From positions 1 through 56,492 of the forward strand of contig JBFLWJ010000005.1 in assembly GCA_040757835.1 (NCBI GenBank): a stretch of 56,492 nt of DNA. The letters run 5' to 3'. The notes below the pieces were generated by a model. It worked only from the letters and a program-made list of their open reading frames with translations, had not been told where the DNA came from and ran no database searches. Position 1 is the stretch's first letter. The number at the start of each line of letters is the position of its first letter. The position numbers were made by a program, and so were the translations under genes. Below, one piece after another: positions 32,639-41,382 of this stretch. Source of the DNA: Actinomycetota bacterium. Lineage in GTDB: Bacteria; Actinomycetota; Geothermincolia; Geothermincolales; RBG-13-55-18.

Positions 32639-32842
32639 TCAGCCGGATGGAAGCAGGTGGAACTCGACGGAGGCGGGCTCTTTAACCCTGCGTGAGGCAT
32701 CGAGGACCTCGATACCCACCATGTTTCCCTCCTCGTCGAAGTCGATGATGACTCCGGGTTTCTCCTCATCGCTCTCGACTATAGGATTTTCGTTGAACCT
32801 TATGGTAAGGGTATCGGTCTCCTTGTCATAAGTTACCTTCAT
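32639..32842 (-). CDS. DUF2283 family protein
   Basis: A 67-residue protein with the DUF2283 pattern: YDKETDTLTIRFNENPIVESDEEKPGVIIDFDEEGNMVGIEVLDAS. This small beta-rich family is commonly encoded next to DUF4258 proteins. Its start overlaps the stop of the DUF4258 gene by 4 bp, so the pair is translationally coupled. By genomic pattern it would be the antidote of a toxin-antitoxin-like pair; function is not proven for the family. Confidence 0.85.
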   Translation of the reverse strand: MKVTYDKETDTLTIRFNENPIVESDEEKPGVIIDFDEEGNMVGIEVLDASRRVKEPASVEFHLLPSG

Positions 32843-33105
32843 GCCTCGTTCCTCCAGTACTTGTCGACCTTGCTCGTCCGATAGACGGTAACCACCTCGA
32901 TTAGCCGCCTATCCACATCTACGAAAACCCGATACAGATAAATGCGAGGTGGGTCACCATCCAATCTCCGGGCTTGATACACCTTCCGGCCTTTGCGAAC
33001 CTCATATTCCTGCTCATGCATTTCAATAATCTCATATACCGTCTCTTCTGGTATACCCCTCCTCGACATCTCTCTCAGCGCATGATCCGTAAACCGGAAA
33101 TACAT
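32839..33105 (-). CDS. DUF4258 family protein (toxin-like)
   Basis: An 88-residue protein of the DUF4258 type: FTDHALREMSRRGIPEETVYEII near the start and IEVVTVYRTSKVDKYWRN at the end. The fold is related to small RelE-like/ribonuclease toxins, and such genes often sit just ahead of a DUF2283 gene, as here. It lies in the decayed, lower-GC segment, as expected for a mobile stress module. Toxicity is inference. Confidence 0.8.
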   Translation of the reverse strand: MYFRFTDHALREMSRRGIPEETVYEIIEMHEQEYEVRKGRKVYQARRLDGDPPRIYLYRVFVDVDRRLIEVVTVYRTSKVDKYWRNEA

Positions 33106-33556
33106 GTCGGTATTCTTCCTATCCTTCTATGCCCTATATCTATCTGAAAACAGCGTAACATGCAGCAATGACCTGTCCGGTTGCAGATTGAAGGCTGGGT
33201 TCAGGTCATCTTAACGTTCGGAAATGGGCACGATTTGGATACAACAGAGAACTCGTCCTTTTGCGACTCCTTCATGTATAGCAACCTTTATCCGTAAAAG
33301 CGCAGCTTAAGGCAGTGATTAGAGAAGAGCTAGGATCTTGGTTCTGCCGGGTTTCTTTCAGAGCAAAACGCCTTTCGAGCCATGTGATCCTTACATATAT
33401 TACCATCTATCTATAAATGTAATATGGGCAACAGATTACGGTCATTCCCCATATTTAACATGCCATTGGCTGCTATGATAATAAGAGCAGCAGAAGGTAT
33501 ATGTTGACGGAGCAGGCATGAAGCGAATCCGAAAGGCTGGGAATGGTTGATCGAGG
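33106..33556. other. intergenic region, nothing recognised
   Basis: About 450 bp of lower-GC sequence without a gene. It carries the second copy of the AAATGG-CACGATTTGGA repeat (33222-33242). A perfect stem GATCGAGG/CCTCGATC (33549-33571) spans the stop of the next gene but has no U-run. Confidence 0.4.
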
Positions 33557-34615
33557 CTAAGAGGCCTCGATCGATATCCGGAGGCTTTCATCGTCGCCTT
33601 TCGTGTAGCTGGCCTTCGCTGCACGGCCGGCGCGTATTTCGAACATGCCGTGTAGAAGGCCGGCCACCAGAAGATATGGATATGCGTTCTCCACTACTGC
33701 CTCCAGATGGTCATCATCGAGACGGCAGTCGGTGAGTTCGCCCAGGCCCCTTATGGCCAGGAAGCTCCTTATATCGGTTTCTGACTCTATCTCCTCGCTC
33801 CGCAGGGCGCTCTTCGTGTAATCCTTCTGGGCTTCCAGGATGACTGGTATGATGTCCTCTCCCAACTCGACCTCCAATTCCTTGAAGATCGCCTCGAGGT
33901 TGCTCGTGCTGAGAAAGGTCATGCGCCTTCCGGTCTTCCTGTCCGTTATGATCCCCTCCTCATGGTCATAGATGACCTCTTTCAGATAGAGAGGGGTGTC
34001 GCACTTCGAACACCTGTCAAAGCGGACCGATCCGGGCTTGGGGGCGATGTATTCCGGTTGAAGCCGGGAGCTTATCGTTTCGTCTTCCGCTCCCCGGCTT
34101 ATCGTGCAGAGAAGACCGTTTGCGGTCTCCTCGAAATCAACGGCGGCCGGTAGTCTTTCGAGCGCGTTGAAAGCAGCCGCAAGATCCCCGGCCAGCAGGG
34201 GTTCGCTATAAACATTCCTGCAGTAGATGGTGACGTGGTCTCCCGCCCTGATGTCCCGGACCTCGAAATGACCGAGCCCGAATGTGGCTCCCATGGTCGC
34301 TACGCTGTTGTAGACGATCCGCCTTCCTATCGAGCGAGCCATGACGCCCCTTATTCCAGACAGATACTCTTCGAGAAGGCCGAGGATGTCTTTGCGCCTT
34401 GCTTCGATGACGATCCGAAAGATAGACTTGCCGATCATCGCCTCGATATTCTGGAACAATCCGTTCAGGCCGTCTACCTCATAAAATGCACTGCGTTCCC
34501 GGGCGGTATCCTTATCTTTGTCGAAGGTCAGGATAGCCCCGTTGTTCTGCCAGCGGTTCTCCCGGGATATACTCTTCGGCACTCCGCATTCCGGACATAC
34601 CCTTACTCTTTTCAC
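33557..34615 (-). CDS. unrecognised protein with two zinc-knuckle modules
   Basis: A 352-residue protein I cannot assign. It looks internally duplicated: each half starts with a C-x2-C knuckle (VCPECGVPKSISRENRWQ; RCSKCDTPLYLKEVIYD), then a short strand (NGAILTF; EGIITD), then a similar helix set (LNGLFQNIEAMIGKSIFRIVIEARRKDI; LEAIFKELEVELGEDIIPVILEAQKDYT). Only two Cys per knuckle are seen, so metal may be shared between halves. The pattern faintly recalls V4R-type small-molecule-binding domains. GTG 34615 with AGGAGAGG upstream is preferred over the ATG at 34711, which overlaps the radical SAM gene. Confidence 0.75.
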   Translation of the reverse strand: MKRVRVCPECGVPKSISRENRWQNNGAILTFDKDKDTARERSAFYEVDGLNGLFQNIEAMIGKSIFRIVIEARRKDILGLLEEYLSGIRGVMARSIGRRIVYNSVATMGATFGLGHFEVRDIRAGDHVTIYCRNVYSEPLLAGDLAAAFNALERLPAAVDFEETANGLLCTISRGAEDETISSRLQPEYIAPKPGSVRFDRCSKCDTPLYLKEVIYDHEEGIITDRKTGRRMTFLSTSNLEAIFKELEVELGEDIIPVILEAQKDYTKSALRSEEIESETDIRSFLAIRGLGELTDCRLDDDHLEAVVENAYPYLLVAGLLHGMFEIRAGRAAKASYTKGDDESLRISIEAS

Positions 34616-34659
34616 GACGCCTCTCCTATAAGTTCCGTATGATAAGCCCGAATACGGTC

Positions 34660-36039
34660 TCAGGCCTGGCTCTCGCTCTTTGCTTTCACCGCGCGCGGCA
34701 GGAAGAACCACTTTCTGCCGTTCCCCGCCCCCGCGTGGTCGCCCACCTCGTGGGAGCGGCCGCTCGAGAGGGAGTGGCGGTAGAGCAGGTTGAAGGCGAA
34801 CCAGTAGCTCCAGTGGCGGTGGTAGTACATGCGCCTGGCGATGGAGCGGTAGGAGTAGAAGTCCCTCTGCACCTTGTGGGTGCGTTCGGTGAGCCAGGCG
34901 GCGCTGAAGTTCTTCGGCGTATAGACCACCCTGGAATCCCAGGAGGGCTCGAACCAGAACTCCGGCTCAACCCTGCCCTGCTCCATGAGTTCGCGGTATA
35001 GGCGCGTCCCCGGATAGGGCACGAGGTGGGCGAACTGGGCCACCTGGATCTGGTTGCGCATGGCGAAATCCAGCGTGTCGGTGAAGGCGGACTCGTCGTC
35101 TGAGTCGAACCCGAAGACGAAGGCCCCCATTACGTGGATGTCGTATTTCCGCAGCAGTTGCAGCGCTTCGCCGTACTCCTCGATCTTGTTCTGGGACTTG
35201 CCCATCTCCGACAGGGCTTTCTTGGACATCGTTTCCAGCCCGATGAAGAGGAAGTGGCAACCGCTCTCCGCCGCCAGGGCCACCAGCTCCTCGTCGCGGG
35301 CGAAGGTGATGGAGGCCTGCGACCCCCACCTCAATCTCATGGGGATGAGTTCCTTGAACAGTTCCTTGGCGCGCCGGGGGTTGGCCGCGATGTTGTCGTC
35401 CACGAAGGGCACCACCTTGTGGCGGATACGGTTGTGGCGGGGCAGGGACTCCACCTCTTCCAGGATATTGTCCACCTCGCGCATGCGCACGCGCCGGCCG
35501 TTGAACGCGGTGACAGAGCAGAAATTGCAGGCGTGGGGGCAACCGCGTGAAGTCTGCACCCCATTGGCGCTCCAGTATCTCCCGGGATCGATGATGTCCC
35601 GGCGGGGCGGCACCGGCCGCGAGAAATCGATGAACTCCTCCTGGTGGTAGAGTGGCTGGAGGTCATCCGCCTGGAAGTCCTCCAGGACCCGCGGCCATAT
35701 GCTCTCGCCTTCCCCCACCACCACCGCGTCGGCGTGGCGCAAGGCCTCCTCCGGCATCATCGACGCGTGGATGCCCCCCAGCACCACCTTTGCCCCCCGG
35801 GCGCGGTAGCGCCTGGCGATCTCGTATGCACGGGGGGCGGTGGCGGTCATGGTAGTGATCCCCACCAGGTCGGGGACCTGGGAAAAGTCGATACGCTCCA
35901 CGTTCTCGTCGATGAGGCGCACATCGACCTCGGGCGGGGTATGGGCCGCCAGGTACATGAGGCCGAGGGGTGCGAGCAGTCCTTTATTGAAGAGATATGT
36001 CTCGCCCTGCTTCGTGGGGGCGATGAGATTTAATTTCAA
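34660..36039 (-). CDS. B12-binding-domain radical SAM protein
   Basis: A 459-residue class B radical SAM protein. The N-terminal cobalamin-binding-like domain spans about residues 1-140 (LVGITTMTATAPRAYEIARRYR; KVVLGGIHASMMPEEALRHADAVVVGEGE). The radical SAM core follows, with SRGCPHACNFCSV (C-x3-C-x2-C) and later GLETMSKKAL and YPGTRLYRE. The C-terminal tail holds Tyr/Trp-rich helices typical of hopanoid- or lipid-modifying relatives such as HpnJ/HpnP-like proteins. Substrate unknown; methylation or rearrangement of a lipid is plausible. It is 44 bp ahead of the unrecognised zinc-knuckle gene in the same direction. Confidence 0.85.
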   Translation of the reverse strand: MKLNLIAPTKQGETYLFNKGLLAPLGLMYLAAHTPPEVDVRLIDENVERIDFSQVPDLVGITTMTATAPRAYEIARRYRARGAKVVLGGIHASMMPEEALRHADAVVVGEGESIWPRVLEDFQADDLQPLYHQEEFIDFSRPVPPRRDIIDPGRYWSANGVQTSRGCPHACNFCSVTAFNGRRVRMREVDNILEEVESLPRHNRIRHKVVPFVDDNIAANPRRAKELFKELIPMRLRWGSQASITFARDEELVALAAESGCHFLFIGLETMSKKALSEMGKSQNKIEEYGEALQLLRKYDIHVMGAFVFGFDSDDESAFTDTLDFAMRNQIQVAQFAHLVPYPGTRLYRELMEQGRVEPEFWFEPSWDSRVVYTPKNFSAAWLTERTHKVQRDFYSYRSIARRMYYHRHWSYWFAFNLLYRHSLSSGRSHEVGDHAGAGNGRKWFFLPRAVKAKSESQA

Positions 36040-36398
36040 ACGTTCTTTCTACTTTCTCGTCCCACCTTGATATACAATGGCTGATTATACGCTTCAGCAT
36101 CGCTAATAACAATCGACCATATCAGTATCGGCCGCCCCGCGCCCCATCTTGAAAGCACGGCATGATCGCGGTCAACCAGTTAGCTGGTGACAGTCTCCTC
36201 ACGTGCCGGGAGACGCCGGGCCCAGCCTGCGAGGGTGGCCGGAAGGGACCGCCGACGTGTGGCGGAAGCCTGGCCATGACGGAAAACGGCCGTGTCATCG
36301 CCTTGGCTGTTATTATATTGACAAGCAGAACACGGTGATTTGCCCCGCCGAGATGGTTACAGTGCGCGGTTAGGGGCACTCGCTCGAGAGGAGGAAGC
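36040..36398. other. hairpin-rich intergenic region before the glycyl radical enzyme
   Basis: No gene recognised. Several stems are visible: CCAG/CTGG (about 36175-36186), CCGCC/GGCGG (36249-36265), ATGAC/GTCAT (36276-36298), and TGCCCC/GGGGCA (36341-36378) just before the ribosome site of the glycyl radical enzyme. A TTGACA at 36318 has no partner -10. It may hold a structured leader for either divergent gene; I could not match it to a known riboswitch. Confidence 0.35.
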
Positions 36399-39371
36399 GT
36401 GAACGGGAGATCATCCGCCAACCTTCTTGCCGGCACTGCGCTCAGGCTCATGGCCGCGAACTACAACCACCGCTCGTCCCTCCGGGATTACCTGCGGGGC
36501 AACGGCTCCTGGCTGGACTTTGTGATCGGGTTCCGCACCGAGAGCGGCAGCGTGGAGCAGGCCCTCATCTCCCGGGGCGGCAAGATGAAGGTCAAGGGAG
36601 CCATACCAGCGGACGTGGACGCGCTGATGGTCCTTTCCGGGGACGATGTTATCATGAGTATCCTCAGCGTACCCCCCAACGAACTCCTTAACATGCTGCT
36701 CAAGAACCGCTATCGCGTGGAGGGAAACCTCACTTACCTCACGCTCTTCAACTTCTACGTCTCCCTGGTCACCGACAAGATGAACCGCAAGCGACTGGAG
36801 AAACAGGCGCGCGAGGACGCCGAGGAGCGCCTGCGGCAGTGTCCGGACCCCGATCCCGAGCTGAGGAAAGAGATGCCGAGGCGCAAGAAGGGCCTGCTGC
36901 GGGGCGAGAAGACCGACCCCGGGGTGAAGTACCTCGAGGACCCTTACCTCTCGCACCTGTGCCTGGAGGACTTCCCCCGCCTGGAGCGGTTCCTGGACAT
37001 CCATTTCACGGTGAAACCGGAGATCTGCCATGAGCGGCCCAAACTGCTCACCGACTGGTTCATGGCCAACGGCTTCGAGACGGACAACAGCGGCAACGCC
37101 TGGGTCCCCGAGCTGCGGCAGGGACACGCCTTCAAGCACCTCATGGAGGGCCGCAAGCCCATCATCAGGAGCGGCGACCTCGTTGCCGGAACCACCACCT
37201 CCAGGGAGATAGGTGTGGTGCTCTACCCCGACACCCACGGCACCCTGATCTGGTCGGAGCTGACCACCTGCCCCGACCGGCCGCTCTTTCCTTACGACAT
37301 CTCCGCGGAGACCGTGGAAGTCCTCCACCACCATGTCTTCCCTTACTGGACGAAGCGCAACTGCCGCGAGTGGGTGAGGGACAGGTATGGCCAGCCCCTC
37401 TCCCAGAAACTGGACGAGCGCTTCGCGGTCTACTTCATGTGGAAGACGGCGGCCCTCTCCCACACCATCGCCGACTTCCCCAAGCTGCTGCGCCTGGGCA
37501 CCAGCGGCATCATCGCCGAGATCACCGAGGAGCTCACGCGCGACACCGGCGCCTCCCCGGAAAAGAGAGACGCCCTGCGGGGGATGGTCCTCTGCCTGGA
37601 AGGGCTCACCTCTTATGCACACAACCTGTCGGAGCAGGCGCGCAAAGATGCCGCGGAGGAGAGCGACCCCACGCGCAGGGCCGAGCTGGAGCGCCTGGCC
37701 GAGATCTGCGCCAAGGTGCCCGAGAATCCCGCGGAGACCCTGGACGAAGCGGTAAACGCCATCTGGATAGGCTGGGTGGGGCTGCACATGGAGAGCACCA
37801 ACGCCGGGCTCTCCATCGGGCGCATGGACCAGTGGCTGCAGCCCTTCTTCGAGGCGGACATGGCCGGGCTCCATACCCCCGCGGAACGCGACGAATACGT
37901 CAGGCGCGCGGTGGAGCTGGTAGGCTGCTTCTACATGCGCTGCACCGACCACCTCCCCCTCATCCCCGACATCGGCAACTACCTCTTCGGCGGCAGCTCA
38001 TCCGACCAGGCCATCACCCTGGGAGGGGTGACGCCGCAGGGTGAGGACGCGGTCAACGACATGACCTACATCTTCCTCAAGGTCACCGAGATCCTCGGCA
38101 TCCGCGACCCCAACGTCAACGCCAGGTACCACCCGGAGAAGAACTCCGAGACCTATCTCAAACGCCTGTGCGAGGTCAACCTCATCACCGCGGCGACCCC
38201 CTCCATGCACAACGACGCGGCGGTCATGGAGTCCCTGGCCGAGTTCGATTACGCGCCGGAGGACCTCAGGGACTGGGCCGCCACCGGCTGCGTGGAGCCC
38301 ACCCTCTCCGGCAAGCACCTCGGGCACACCAACAGCATGATGATGAACATGGTGGCCGCCCTGGAGATGGCCCTTAACAACGGCAAGCACCCCCTGATGA
38401 ACTGGGAAGTGGGGCCGAAGACCGGGCGGCCGGAGGCCGGGGACTTCCCCACCTTCGAGGACTTCTACGCCGCCTTCACCACCCAGTTCAAGTTCCTCAT
38501 CGACAACTCGGTGGAATACAACAACATGCTTGGAGAGGCGCACAGCGTGCTGCGCCCCACTCCCCTGCTGTCGTCGCTCATCTCCGACTCCATCGCGAGC
38601 GGCAGGGACGTCACCAAGGGTGGAGCCCGCTATAACTCCTCGGGGGCGGCCTGCATCGGCCTGGCCGACGTCACTGATTCGCTCATGGCCATCAAGAAGC
38701 TCGTCTACGACGAGGGCCGGGTGAGCTTCGCGGAGATGAAGAAGGCCGTCGACGAGAACTTCGCCAACGACCCCGCCCTGCACGCCATGGTCACCAGGAA
38801 GGTGCCCCTCTTCGGCTCCGGCAGCGAGGAGGCGGTGGCCATGGCCGACCGCGTGGCCGGCTTCGCCCACGACACCTATGGGGCTCACCGCAACTTCAGG
38901 GGAGGCCCTTACACGGTGGGCTTCTGGTCCATGTCCAACCACGTGGCCTTCGGGACCCTCTCGGGCGCCCTCCCCTCCGGCAAGCTGGCGGGGAAAGCCT
39001 TCACGCCCGGGCTCACCCCCCAGCCCATCGCTTCCGCGAACCTGCTCGACAACATCAGGGACGTGGCCAGCCTCGACCCCCACAACATGAACAACAATAT
39101 CGCCTTCAACGTCAAGGTTGTGCCGGGGGCTTCCGACAACCACCAGCGCGTAGTGGACAACATGTATTCGTACGCCAAGACCTACTTCGACCTGGGCGGC
39201 ATGCAGATGCAGATGAACGTGGTCACCTCGGACATGCTGCGTGACGCCATGGCCCACCCCGAGGACTACCGCAACCTGCTGGTGCGCATCTCTGGATACA
39301 ACGCCTATTTCGTGACCCTCAACCGCGACATGCAGATCGAGCTCATCGAGAGGGCTGAGTACGGGATATAG
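36399..39371 (+). CDS. glycyl radical enzyme with N-terminal SCP2-like domain
   Basis: A 990-residue glycyl radical enzyme, about 170 longer than usual. Residues about 25-125 look like an SCP2 sterol-carrier domain (WLDFVIGFRTESGSVEQALISRGGKM...SILSVPPNELLNMLLKNRYRVEGNLTYLTLFNFYV). Then a charged linker and the PFL-like barrel: active-site loop ATGCVEPTLSGKH with Cys631 and the GCVEP form seen in dehydratase/lyase/decarboxylase members, and the C-terminal glycyl loop VRISGYNAYF with Gly966. The barrel lacks the PFL CC pair, so it is not pyruvate formate-lyase. A hydrophobic or sterol-like substrate presented by the SCP2 domain is inferred. GTG start after GAGGAGG. The activase follows at 10 bp. 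Confidence 0.9.
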   Translation: MNGRSSANLLAGTALRLMAANYNHRSSLRDYLRGNGSWLDFVIGFRTESGSVEQALISRGGKMKVKGAIPADVDALMVLSGDDVIMSILSVPPNELLNMLLKNRYRVEGNLTYLTLFNFYVSLVTDKMNRKRLEKQAREDAEERLRQCPDPDPELRKEMPRRKKGLLRGEKTDPGVKYLEDPYLSHLCLEDFPRLERFLDIHFTVKPEICHERPKLLTDWFMANGFETDNSGNAWVPELRQGHAFKHLMEGRKPIIRSGDLVAGTTTSREIGVVLYPDTHGTLIWSELTTCPDRPLFPYDISAETVEVLHHHVFPYWTKRNCREWVRDRYGQPLSQKLDERFAVYFMWKTAALSHTIADFPKLLRLGTSGIIAEITEELTRDTGASPEKRDALRGMVLCLEGLTSYAHNLSEQARKDAAEESDPTRRAELERLAEICAKVPENPAETLDEAVNAIWIGWVGLHMESTNAGLSIGRMDQWLQPFFEADMAGLHTPAERDEYVRRAVELVGCFYMRCTDHLPLIPDIGNYLFGGSSSDQAITLGGVTPQGEDAVNDMTYIFLKVTEILGIRDPNVNARYHPEKNSETYLKRLCEVNLITAATPSMHNDAAVMESLAEFDYAPEDLRDWAATGCVEPTLSGKHLGHTNSMMMNMVAALEMALNNGKHPLMNWEVGPKTGRPEAGDFPTFEDFYAAFTTQFKFLIDNSVEYNNMLGEAHSVLRPTPLLSSLISDSIASGRDVTKGGARYNSSGAACIGLADVTDSLMAIKKLVYDEGRVSFAEMKKAVDENFANDPALHAMVTRKVPLFGSGSEEAVAMADRVAGFAHDTYGAHRNFRGGPYTVGFWSMSNHVAFGTLSGALPSGKLAGKAFTPGLTPQPIASANLLDNIRDVASLDPHNMNNNIAFNVKVVPGASDNHQRVVDNMYSYAKTYFDLGGMQMQMNVVTSDMLRDAMAHPEDYRNLLVRISGYNAYFVTLNRDMQIELIERAEYGI

Positions 39372-39380
39372 GAGCGCGGG

Positions 39381-40313
39381 GTGGCGGAAACAAGCGGTGA
39401 GAAAAGGCGGCCCCTCATCCTCGAGGTAAAAGGGAACTCCCTGGACGACGGTCCCGGTATCCGCACCGTGGTCTTCTTCAAGGGCTGTCCCCTCTCCTGC
39501 GTATGGTGCCATAACCCCGAGAGCAAAGGCGCGGGCCAGGAGATATCATTCGACCCCCAGGAATGTGTGGGCTGCGGCACCTGCCTCGAGGTATGCGGGA
39601 AGGGCGCCCTGGACCGCGGCAACCCACTTTTCGTGGAGCGTGAGAGGTGCGACCTCTGTTTCGAGTGCGCCGACGCCTGCCCGTCAGACGCCCTGTCCAG
39701 GGTGGGCAGGTACATGGAGGTGGAGGAGATCGTGGCATCGGTGGAGAAAGACCTCCCCTTCTTCCGCACCTCCAGCGGCGGGGTGACCCTCTCCGGTGGC
39801 GAGCCTACCCTGCACATGGGCTTCGCCTCCAAGTTGCTGCGCCGGCTCAAGGATCTTGGGGTCCACACCATCGTGGAGACCTGCGGCCACTTCGACCTCG
39901 GTGAGTTCGAGGAGAAGGTGCTCCCCTTTACCGATGCCGTATACTTCGACCTCAAGCTGAGTGACCCGGAAGAGCACAGGCGGCACTGCGGCATCTCCAA
40001 CCAGGTGATCCTGGAGAACTTCTCCAGCCTGTTACGCGCGAGCCTCGCTGGGGACCGCGGCCTTCTGCCCCGCATCCCCCTGGTACCCGGGATCACCACC
40101 ACCAGCGATAACCTCAAGGGGCTGGCGGCGCTCCTGCGCCGCGAGGGAGCGGGAGAGGTCGCGTTGCTGCAATACAATCCCCTGTGGTTCGAAAAGAGCC
40201 ACAAGATCGGCAAGCGCAACCCCCTGGAGGGGCGCGAGGCCACCACCACCTGGATGTCCCCCGCCGAGCTGGAACGCTGCCGCTCCTTCTTCGAGGGGCT
40301 GAAGGTGACGTGA
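39381..40313 (+). CDS. glycyl-radical enzyme activating protein
   Basis: A 310-residue radical SAM activase. Core motif KGCPLSCVWCHNPES (C-x3-C-x2-C), an inserted ferredoxin-like domain with two clusters (CVGCGTCLEVC and CDLCFECADACP), then GGVTLSGGEPTLH. The two extra clusters mark the group that activates dehydratase-, decarboxylase- and arylsuccinate-type glycyl radical enzymes rather than PFL itself. It would use SAM to form the Gly966 radical of the enzyme encoded just before. Starts at GTG 39381. Confidence 0.93.
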   Translation: MAETSGEKRRPLILEVKGNSLDDGPGIRTVVFFKGCPLSCVWCHNPESKGAGQEISFDPQECVGCGTCLEVCGKGALDRGNPLFVERERCDLCFECADACPSDALSRVGRYMEVEEIVASVEKDLPFFRTSSGGVTLSGGEPTLHMGFASKLLRRLKDLGVHTIVETCGHFDLGEFEEKVLPFTDAVYFDLKLSDPEEHRRHCGISNQVILENFSSLLRASLAGDRGLLPRIPLVPGITTTSDNLKGLAALLRREGAGEVALLQYNPLWFEKSHKIGKRNPLEGREATTTWMSPAELERCRSFFEGLKVT

Positions 40314-40371
40314 CGCGCGGTCCCGCCCGGGCCGTTACGCGAACCGACGCCGCCACGGCCTTGAAAGGGCC

Positions 40372-40395
40372 GGTATCATCACGCTTTGTGATACC
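40372..40395. promoter_or_regulatory. inverted repeat GGTATCA/TGATACC
   Basis: A 24-bp near-palindrome, GGTATCA (40372-40378) and TGATACC (40389-40395), between the activase gene and the next gene. Size suits a dimeric regulator site; it could also form a weak hairpin after the activase operon. A related GTATC/GATAC pair is at 55333-55348. Confidence 0.3.
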
Positions 40396-40452
40396 ATGAA
40401 TCCGGAAATCGCACAGCGACCATCTCGAGCGTCACCGGGAGGTGATCCGGAT

Positions 40453-41358
40453 ATGATTACCGTCTTCAAGAGACTCAACCTGCTGGTGAAGATCGGGATT
40501 ATCGGAGGCCTGCTCGGCGGCCTGGCGGGTCTCATCGTCGTCTTCATCGTCGATCCCATCATCGGCGTGATCTGCGTCGTTGTCTTCGTCCCCTTATTCT
40601 ATTTCTCCCTCCGTGCGGCCTTCGGTTCGATGATCCTGCAGGAGGAACTCAGGGAAACGGGGGTGCAGGCCGAGGCGACCATCCTGGAGGTAAGGGAGAC
40701 CGGCGTGACCGTGAACCAGAACTACCCGCTGGCGAAACTCACCCTGCAGGTGCGCCCGCCCCAGGGGGAACCGTTTACGGTGACGATGAGGCAGCTCATC
40801 AACCGCTTCGACATACCCAACATCCAGCCGGGGGCGGTGGTTTCGGTCCTCTACGACCCGAAGAACCACAAGAAGATCGCCCTCGGCAGCAAGGGCGAGA
40901 TGGCCGGCACCCCGAGCCAAGCGGGCACGCCGGGCCAGGCCTACCCCCCGTCGGCAGGCGTCCTGGATGCGCAGACCTTGAGCCTGCTGCAGCAGCACCT
41001 GCCGCCCGAGCAGATGCAGGCCGTCACGGCGGCCCTCGCCAACCAGGACCCGGAGAAGACGCGCATGGTGAGCGATTTCCTCACACGGGAGGACCAGAAG
41101 AACGCCGAGATCCGGGCCACCGGCAAGCCGGCCAGGGCGAAGATCATCACCGCCGCGCCGCTGGGCATCAACGCCAACGGCAACAACCCGGCCATGACCT
41201 TCGTGCTGGAGGTGTATCCCGAGGGAGAGCAAGCCTTCCAGGCCCAGACCACGGGGGTCATCGCCGAGGTCTCGGTGCCCAAGTACCAGCCGGGAGCCGA
41301 GATATACGTCAAGTACGACCCGGCCGACAGGTCGCGGGTATCCCTGGACCATTCCTGA
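40453..41358 (+). CDS. membrane protein with duplicated DUF3592-like domain
   Basis: About 301 residues. Two adjacent membrane spans (about 13-34 and 36-54) are followed by a cytoplasmic or external beta-rich domain VQAEATILEVRETGVTVNQNYPLAKLTLQV...VSVLYDPKNHKKIAL, a Pro/Gly/Gln-rich linker, and a second copy GKPARAKIITAAPLGINANGNNPAMTFVLEV...IYVKYDPADRSRVSL. The repeats look like DUF3592-type modules found in small bacterial membrane proteins of unknown role. The ATG at 40453 follows GGGAGGTGA and is preferred over the ATG at 40396. Confidence 0.75.
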   Translation: MITVFKRLNLLVKIGIIGGLLGGLAGLIVVFIVDPIIGVICVVVFVPLFYFSLRAAFGSMILQEELRETGVQAEATILEVRETGVTVNQNYPLAKLTLQVRPPQGEPFTVTMRQLINRFDIPNIQPGAVVSVLYDPKNHKKIALGSKGEMAGTPSQAGTPGQAYPPSAGVLDAQTLSLLQQHLPPEQMQAVTAALANQDPEKTRMVSDFLTREDQKNAEIRATGKPARAKIITAAPLGINANGNNPAMTFVLEVYPEGEQAFQAQTTGVIAEVSVPKYQPGAEIYVKYDPADRSRVSLDHS

Positions 41359-41382
41359 GATCCGGCGAGGAAGGCGGCAGGC

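Noticed and set aside
33549..33571. Terminator at GATCGAGG/CCTCGATC
   Set aside because: The stem spans the stop codon of the zinc-knuckle gene and no U-run follows on either strand.
36180..36310. Cobalamin riboswitch upstream of the B12-binding radical SAM gene
   Set aside because: Hairpins are present, but the B12-box type sequence and the usual order of conserved blocks could not be found on either strand.
36318..36323. Sigma-70 promoter at TTGACA before the glycyl radical enzyme
   Set aside because: No -10-like hexamer occurs at 15-19 bp downstream.
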